A stretch of 64,000 nucleotides of DNA from Agreia sp. Leaf283 (GTDB taxonomy: Bacteria > Actinomycetota > Actinomycetes > Actinomycetales > Microbacteriaceae). Under the pieces are notes generated by a model. The model was not told the origin of the DNA. It made no database searches and saw only the letters and a program-made list of their open reading frames with translations. Both the position numbers and the translations under genes were made by a program. Every line of letters starts with the position of its first letter. Position 1 is the first letter of the stretch. Location of the stretch: assembly GCF_001422485.1 (NCBI RefSeq), contig NZ_LMNF01000001.1, positions 1,091,050 to 1,155,049 on the forward strand. Reading direction: 5' to 3'. Below are positions 59,157-64,000 of the stretch, in pieces.

Positions 59157-59269
59157 CCCTTCGACAGGCTCAGGGAACGGACCGTTCCCTGAGCCTGTCG
59201 AAGGGCACCCACATCGTTCCCTGAGCCTGTCGAAGGGCACCTCGCTCGTTCCCTGAGCCTGTCGAAGGG
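59157..59269. repeat. Four copies of the 23-base element, first two forming a 23-bp hairpin
   Basis: One inverted copy (59157-59179) and three direct copies (59183-59205, 59215-59237, 59247-59269) fill the gap between the two giant glycosidase genes, starting nine bases after the stop. The first two form a perfect 23-bp stem with a GAC loop, a likely terminator or mRNA 3'-end stabiliser. Period of the direct copies is 32. Confidence 0.92.
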
Positions 59270-59307
59270 CACCCCGCTCGACCGCACACGATCAACGGAG
59301 ATCACAC

Positions 59308-62300
59308 GTGAAACGCACCATTCGCACGACCGCCGCGCTGCTCGCGGCCGGCCTGGTCGCATCCGGCCTCGCCCTCGTCGCCGCCGCACCGGCGAACGCG
59401 GCCACGTCGAACCCCATCCTGGGCGACGGCTCGTACTACTCGGCAGACCCGGCGACCCTCGTGGTCGACGACACGCTCTACATCTACGCGGGCCGCGACG
59501 AGGCATCCGCCACCCAGAACGACTTCATCATGAACGAGTGGCAGGCGTTCTCGACCACCGACGTCGACTCCGGGGTCTGGGAGCACCACCCCGCGCTCAT
59601 GCGCCCCGAGGCCGTGTTCGACTGGGCGACTCCCGGTCGCGCCTACGCCGGCCAGGTCGTCGAGGGCATAGACGGCCGCTACTACTGGTATGTGCCGGTG
59701 CACGAGGCCGCGAGCACCTCGGAGGACAAGTTCGGCATCGGTGTGGCCGTGAGCGACAACCCGCTCGGCCCCTGGACCGACCACGCGGGCGGCCCGATCG
59801 TGTCGCAGAAGATCCTCGGCAACACGATCCACAACATCGACCCCACCGTGTTCGTCGACGACGACGGAACCGTGCAGATGTACTGGGGCAGCTTCGGCCA
59901 GGCCCGGCGCATCGAGCTCGCAGCCGACATGAAGACCCTCGTGGGCAGCGCGCAGACGGTCACCGGACTCACCGGGTTCTTCGAGGCCCCGTGGCTGTTC
60001 GAGCGCAACGGCACCTACTATCTGGCCTACGCCGGCAACGACGTGGGCAGCACGTGCACCCCGGCGAATTACCACGCGTGCATCGGCTACGCCTCGGCAC
60101 CCAGCGCCACCGGCCCGTGGACGTACCGCGGCACCGTTCTCGCTCCCGTCTCGTCGACCACCAGCCATCCGGCGATCACCGAGTTCGACGGCGAGTGGGT
60201 CATCGCGTATCACACGGCGGATGCGGTGGGCGGCAATCACTTCCGGCGCTCGGTGGCCATCGACACGGTCGAATGGGACGACACCCAGACGCCGGCGCGC
60301 ATGAAGCTCGTGAAGCAGACTCCTGAGAAGCAGGCGAACACCACGCCGCGCACGAACATCGCGCCCTGGGCGCAGGTCACCGTGTCGAACGACCCGGTTC
60401 CCACCCAGTACTGGGTGAAGGCCCTCAACGACGAGATCGTGCGCCCCAACCCGCTGCCGCCGGACATGTGGGGCAGCTGGACCGGAAACCGGCCCGCCGA
60501 GCAGTGGCTGCAGTACACCTGGCCGCATCCGGTGCGCATCTCGAGCACGGAGGTGAAGTTCTTCCGCGATGTGGCGCCCGGTACGGGCAACGGGGTCTCG
60601 AACCCGGCGTCGTGGATCCTGCAGTACTGGAAGGACGGCGCCTGGGTCGACGTTCCGAACCCGAGCGCGTACGGCACCTCGACCGCGTCGCCGCAGTCGA
60701 CCACCTTCGACGCCGTGACCACCACGCAGGTGCGCGCGGTGCTGAAGGCGTCGCCCGGCACGGCCAACCCGTCGGAGTACTCCGCCCTCGCTGTGGAGGA
60801 GTGGAAGGTCAACGCCGATGCGGCGACGGGCTACACCCCGGCCGCCGTCAGCACCCTCGTCGGTGAGCTTCCCGAGCTTCCCGAGACCGTCGACGTGACC
60901 TATGCGGGCGGCGTCACCCTGCCCGCCACGGTCGTATGGGCGCCGGTGGATGCGGCCGACGTCGCGGCGCCCGGCACCTTCACCGTGTCGGGTTCCGCGC
61001 AGGGATACGCCGCGTCGCAGGTCGAGGCCGCCGTCACGGTGCTCGGCGGCGACGAGCTGCGCACGAACGTCGCGCTCGACGCGACGGCCACCGCGAGCTA
61101 CACGGCGCCGTGGAATGCGGTCGGCGGGCTCAACGACGGAACCGAGCCCACGGCATCCGGCGATGTCACCCCGAACGACAACGCGCAGGTCTGGGGGGCG
61201 TGGCCGCAGGTCGGCCCGCAGACCATCGAGTACGAGTGGGCGAGCCCGGTGCGCATCGACGAGAGCGCCCTGTACTTCGTGCACAACCTCGACGCGGCCG
61301 GCGACGGGATCGCGGTGCCGAAGTCGTGGTCGCTCGAGTACTGGGACGCGGCGACGGAGACCTGGGTCGCCGTGCCGAACGCCTCCGCCTACGGCACCGA
61401 GGTCGACGCCTACAACACCGTGACGTTCGATGCCGTGACCACCACGAGGCTGCGTGCGCAGCTCGTCGCCCAGGGAACGGTGGAGGGCAAGTCGAGCCTC
61501 GGAGTGAAGGAGTGGACGGTGCTGGGCGAACCCGCCGATCTCGCCGCTCCGAGCGTGGCGCTCACGGTCGCGGGGTCGCAGGGCGCGGGCGGCTGGTACC
61601 TGTCGAACAGCACGGTGCGGGCCACGGCCGTCGACGACCGCGACATCCGCAGCCGCATCGAAGTGAAGTCGGGCTCGGGCGACTGGGCTGCGTTCGAGAA
61701 CGTGCGCTTCGCCGAGATCCTCGTGAGCGCCGAGGGCGCCACCGAGGTGAGGGCCAGGGCGACGGATGCCTCGGGCAACGTCAGCGAGGAATCGCTCGTG
61801 ACCGTGTCGATCGACAAGACACTGCCGACGGCCCAGGCCACGGTCGACGCGGCCGCGCGCCAGGTGACCGTCGCGGGCGCCGATGCCGTGTCGGGGCTCG
61901 CGACCGGGTCGGGTACGAACACGGCCGCGGGACTCGAGTACTCGATCGACGACCAGCTCGGCTGGCAGGCCTACACGGCCCCGGTCGTGGTCGACGAGCA
62001 GAAGCACGACGTGTTCTACCGGGCACGCGACGCGGCCGGAAACGTGTCGGTCGCCGGCAAGGCCACCGTTCCTCTCTCGAGCACTGTGCCGCTCACCGGG
62101 AACATCGCGCCCCTCGCCACGGCGACCGCCTCGTTCTCGTCGAGCTGGACATCGGTCGGCGCCATCAACGACGGCGCCGCCGACGGATCGAGCTGGGGCA
62201 CGTGGCCCGAGGTCGGCGAGCAGTGGGTGCAGCTCACCTGGGATCGCATCGTCGACGTCGACAGCTCGGAGCTCAAGTTCTTCTCCGACTCCACCGACGA

Positions 62301-63342
62301 GGCCGGCGTGGGCGTCATCGTTCCGCGCAGCTGGCGCATCCAGTACCTCGACGTGGCGACGGGCCAATGGCTCGACGTCGACGCCGAGGGCGACTACGGC
62401 CGCGATCGCGAGGCCTTCAACCCGGTGTCGTTCGACACCGTGAAAACGACCGCCCTGCGCGCGGTGATGCAGGCCTGGGGCGAGACCGCGGCCGGCGGCT
62501 CGAGCGGCATCTACGAGTGGCGGGTCTTCGCCGCCGAGGCCGTCGACCCCGAGCCCGACGTCGTGGCCCCGACCGTGATGCTCGAGCAGGCGCCCGTGCC
62601 GCCGGCATCCGGCTGGAACACCGGCGACGTGACCGTGTCGGTCACCGCGAGCGACGACGTGGATGACGCGCCGGCGGTCTCGGTGCGCGTCGATGAGGGC
62701 GAGTGGGCGCCGTACGCGACGCCGATCGTGGTGTCGGCGCAGGGCGCGTCTCTGGTCGAGGCCCGGGCAGTGGATGCGGCGGGCAACGTCTCGGAGATCG
62801 GCTCGGCGAGCGTGAAGCTCGACTCGGTCGCGCCCGTGAGCTCGGCGACGGTGATCGGAGATGGGCTGAGGGCTGCCGCTGCCGCTGCTGCCGCTGCCGC
62901 GCCGGTGACGGGGACTCCGGAGAAGCCCGTGCGCATCATGCTCAGTGCGAGCGATGAGACGTCGGGGGTCGCCCGAACCGAGTACTCGACGGGTGGCGAC
63001 GAGTGGATCGCCGCGGGCGACGATGACATCGTGTTCGACGAGGTGGGCACGCAGACGTTGAGCTTCCGCTCGGTGGATGCCGCTGGCAACGTCGAGGAGA
63101 CGCGCACGCTCGAGGTGCAGATCACCGCTGTGGAGGTGCCGGTCGACCCGCAGGAGCCGGGGACGCCGGGCGTCCCGACCGCTCCGGGGGCTCCGTCTGT
63201 TCCTGCGGGATCGGGAGCGGCTGCAGCAGAAACGCTTCCGGCCACGGGAGCCGAGCCGCTGCTGCCTGCGCTCGCGGCGCTTCTGCTGCTGGCGGCGGGA
63301 GCGCTGCTGCTCCGTCGCCACCACTCCGCGCCGGTCGAGTAG
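59308..63342 (+). CDS. Secreted wall-anchored glycoside hydrolase family 43 protein with discoidin and Ig-like modules
   Basis: This is a 1344-residue protein. Residues 1-31 are a signal peptide (ANA then ATSNP). A GH43 five-bladed propeller spans about 35-340, with the acidic residues in YYSADPATLVVDD, NIDPTVFVDDDGTVQMYWG and the general acid in GFFEAPWLFERNGTYYLAYAG. Discoidin modules lie near 349-500, 585-740 and 930-1075, a Big_4-like module near 513-580, and OmpL47-like modules near 745-925 and 1090-1275. A Pro-rich linker leads to LPATG (1310-1314), a membrane helix and an RRHH tail, a classical sortase signal. GH43 enzymes are arabinofuranosidases or xylosidases. GTG 59308 follows CGGAG. 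A run of ten alanines lies near residue 1190. Confidence 0.91.
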   Translation: MKRTIRTTAALLAAGLVASGLALVAAAPANAATSNPILGDGSYYSADPATLVVDDTLYIYAGRDEASATQNDFIMNEWQAFSTTDVDSGVWEHHPALMRPEAVFDWATPGRAYAGQVVEGIDGRYYWYVPVHEAASTSEDKFGIGVAVSDNPLGPWTDHAGGPIVSQKILGNTIHNIDPTVFVDDDGTVQMYWGSFGQARRIELAADMKTLVGSAQTVTGLTGFFEAPWLFERNGTYYLAYAGNDVGSTCTPANYHACIGYASAPSATGPWTYRGTVLAPVSSTTSHPAITEFDGEWVIAYHTADAVGGNHFRRSVAIDTVEWDDTQTPARMKLVKQTPEKQANTTPRTNIAPWAQVTVSNDPVPTQYWVKALNDEIVRPNPLPPDMWGSWTGNRPAEQWLQYTWPHPVRISSTEVKFFRDVAPGTGNGVSNPASWILQYWKDGAWVDVPNPSAYGTSTASPQSTTFDAVTTTQVRAVLKASPGTANPSEYSALAVEEWKVNADAATGYTPAAVSTLVGELPELPETVDVTYAGGVTLPATVVWAPVDAADVAAPGTFTVSGSAQGYAASQVEAAVTVLGGDELRTNVALDATATASYTAPWNAVGGLNDGTEPTASGDVTPNDNAQVWGAWPQVGPQTIEYEWASPVRIDESALYFVHNLDAAGDGIAVPKSWSLEYWDAATETWVAVPNASAYGTEVDAYNTVTFDAVTTTRLRAQLVAQGTVEGKSSLGVKEWTVLGEPADLAAPSVALTVAGSQGAGGWYLSNSTVRATAVDDRDIRSRIEVKSGSGDWAAFENVRFAEILVSAEGATEVRARATDASGNVSEESLVTVSIDKTLPTAQATVDAAARQVTVAGADAVSGLATGSGTNTAAGLEYSIDDQLGWQAYTAPVVVDEQKHDVFYRARDAAGNVSVAGKATVPLSSTVPLTGNIAPLATATASFSSSWTSVGAINDGAADGSSWGTWPEVGEQWVQLTWDRIVDVDSSELKFFSDSTDEAGVGVIVPRSWRIQYLDVATGQWLDVDAEGDYGRDREAFNPVSFDTVKTTALRAVMQAWGETAAGGSSGIYEWRVFAAEAVDPEPDVVAPTVMLEQAPVPPASGWNTGDVTVSVTASDDVDDAPAVSVRVDEGEWAPYATPIVVSAQGASLVEARAVDAAGNVSEIGSASVKLDSVAPVSSATVIGDGLRAAAAAAAAAAPVTGTPEKPVRIMLSASDETSGVARTEYSTGGDEWIAAGDDDIVFDEVGTQTLSFRSVDAAGNVEETRTLEVQITAVEVPVDPQEPGTPGVPTAPGAPSVPAGSGAAAAETLPATGAEPLLPALAALLLLAAGALLLRRHHSAPVE

Positions 63343-63360
63343 GCCGCGGGTATCGCTCGC

Positions 63361-63469
63361 CCCTTCGACAGGCTCAGGGAACGGACCGTTCCCTGAGCCT
63401 GTCGAAGGGCGCCCCTCGTTCCCTGAGCTTGTCGAAGGGCGCCCCTCGTTCCCTGAGCTTGTCGAAGGG
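63361..63469. repeat. Four copies of the 23-base element between convergent genes
   Basis: One inverted copy (63361-63383) and three direct copies (63387-63409, 63417-63439, 63447-63469) lie between the GH43 gene and the convergent LacI gene. The first pair makes a 23-bp stem with a GAC loop. The last copy ends six bases before the LacI stop codon. The arrangement copies that at 59157-59269 except for a 30-base period. Confidence 0.92.
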
Positions 63470-63474
63470 CAGGC

Positions 63475-64000
63475 TCAGCGGCGGGCGATCGTCGATCCCC
63501 TGATGACCAGCCGGCCCGGCAGGTTCTCGACTCCGCGAGTCGCCGCCGTTCCGTCGATGGCGTCGAAGATGCGGGTGGCGGCCATGCGCCCGAGCTGCTG
63601 CAGATTCGCGTCGATGCTCGTGAGCTCGGGGCGCGAGTTCGTCGCCAGGATCTCCCAGTTGTCGAAGCTCACCACGGCCACGTCGTGCGGAACCTCTCGG
63701 CCGAGGTCGCGCATCGTGTCGAGCACGCCCCGCGCGATCTGGTCGGAGCCGGCGACGACGCCGTCGATGTCGGGGAACTGTCGGAAGAGCATCGCCGACG
63801 CGTCGCGACCCCAGTGCTCCGACCATTCCGAGAACATGGGTCGCCCCATCAGCTCGAGGCCGGCGTCGCCGAGCGCATCCATGACCCCCGCGGCGCGGTC
63901 CTGGGCGGCGGCATAGACGGCCTCTCCTGAGATCATCGCGATCTTCGAACGACCGCACGCGATGAGATGTTCGACCGCGAGGCGGCCGCCCGCTCGGTTG
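63475..64000 (-). CDS. LacI-family transcriptional repressor, C-terminal part only
   Basis: The gene runs off the right edge; about 175 C-terminal residues are present. They show the LacI sensing domain: NRAGGRLAVEHLIACGRSKIAMISG, FPDIDGVVAGSDQIARGVLDTM, VPHDVAVVSFDNWEILATNS and LTSIDANLQQLGRMAA, ending LVIRGSTIARR. The DNA-binding end is outside the window. It converges on the giant glycosidase genes and may regulate a sugar locus to its right; control of the glycosidases is possible but unproven. Confidence 0.92.
   Translation of the reverse strand, partial: NRAGGRLAVEHLIACGRSKIAMISGEAVYAAAQDRAAGVMDALGDAGLELMGRPMFSEWSEHWGRDASAMLFRQFPDIDGVVAGSDQIARGVLDTMRDLGREVPHDVAVVSFDNWEILATNSRPELTSIDANLQQLGRMAATRIFDAIDGTAATRGVENLPGRLVIRGSTIARR

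Noticed and set aside
59302-63324. A 1340-codon open frame on the minus strand opposite the GH43 gene
   Set aside because: It mirrors the GH43 gene almost codon for codon. Its translation is rich in Arg, His and Gly with no domain, signal or ribosome site, as expected from GC-rich third positions on the other strand.
1-64000. Integrated phage, transposon or genomic-island boundaries
   Set aside because: No integrase, transposase, terminal repeats flanked by target duplications, or tRNA-adjacent att sites were seen. Base composition looks even apart from short promoter regions.

Overview
The window comes from the chromosome of a high-GC actinobacterium, most probably a plant- or soil-associated member of the Microbacteriaceae. 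Supporting signs are very GC-rich codon use, many four-base ATGA/GTGA gene overlaps, a mycothiol-dependent maleylpyruvate isomerase (mycothiol is an actinobacterial thiol), leaderless promoters, sortase-type surface proteins, and intergenic GGATGC/GCATCC words and TTCGACAGGCTCAGGG repeats that I recall as common in this family. The genus cannot be read from the sequence. I saw no rRNA, tRNA, CRISPR array, transposase, integrase or phage gene. The window is almost wholly carbohydrate and aromatic catabolism with its uptake systems and regulators.

Layout. (A) 1-5603, plus strand: the end of a sugar-binding protein, a ribose-type ABC ATPase and permease, an NAD-dependent epimerase/dehydrogenase, a beta-hydroxyacid dehydrogenase and a TIM-barrel lactonase. 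(B) A LacI regulator (5617-6621, minus) faces a long operon at 6853-19714. That operon encodes a CUT1 sugar ABC transporter, two SDRs, a Gfo/Idh oxidoreductase, a tautomerase, a cytoplasmic GH10 xylanase-like enzyme, an aldehyde dehydrogenase of the 2,5-dioxovalerate type, an IlvD/Edd sugar-acid dehydratase, a zinc alcohol dehydrogenase and an SMP-30 lactonase. This looks like xylo-oligosaccharide uptake coupled to oxidative, non-phosphorylative sugar breakdown. (C) 19805-24044, minus: gentisate 1,2-dioxygenase, FAH-family hydrolase, maleylpyruvate isomerase and a MarR regulator, with a second SMP-30 lactonase upstream. (D) 24244-34757, plus: an oligopeptide-type ABC transporter with a permease-ATPase fusion, a TetR regulator, a GH3 glycosidase, a beta-lactamase-fold hydrolase and a Sde182-type nucleoside-hydrolase-like protein. 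C and D diverge from a promoter region holding a large inverted repeat whose arm recurs at 33216.

(E) 34786-41981, minus: a second peptide-type ABC transporter with a double ATPase, an isochorismatase-family hydrolase and an MFS exporter. It diverges from an amidohydrolase and TetR pair (42178-44162), which converges on an alpha/beta hydrolase. A shared TATC-N3-GAYA motif sits at these promoters. (F) 45016-52555: an FeS-type photolyase, a DUF805 membrane protein, an Excalibur lipoprotein, a ThuA plus Gfo/Idh operon divergent from a LacI gene, a nucleoside deaminase and a quinone-reductase-like MDR. (G) 52888-63342: two giant secreted, wall-anchored glycosidases of 2086 and 1344 residues with repeated discoidin, Ig-like and OmpL47-like modules. 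They are followed by a partial LacI gene at the right edge.

Working model: the surface enzymes of G cut plant polysaccharides outside the cell, transporters A, B and D import the fragments, cytoplasmic GH10 and GH3 enzymes cut them further, and oxidative pathways and the gentisate route feed the products into central metabolism. Local repressors (three LacI, two TetR, one MarR) control the blocks. Family calls rest on visible motifs. Substrates are inferred from gene neighbourhood.
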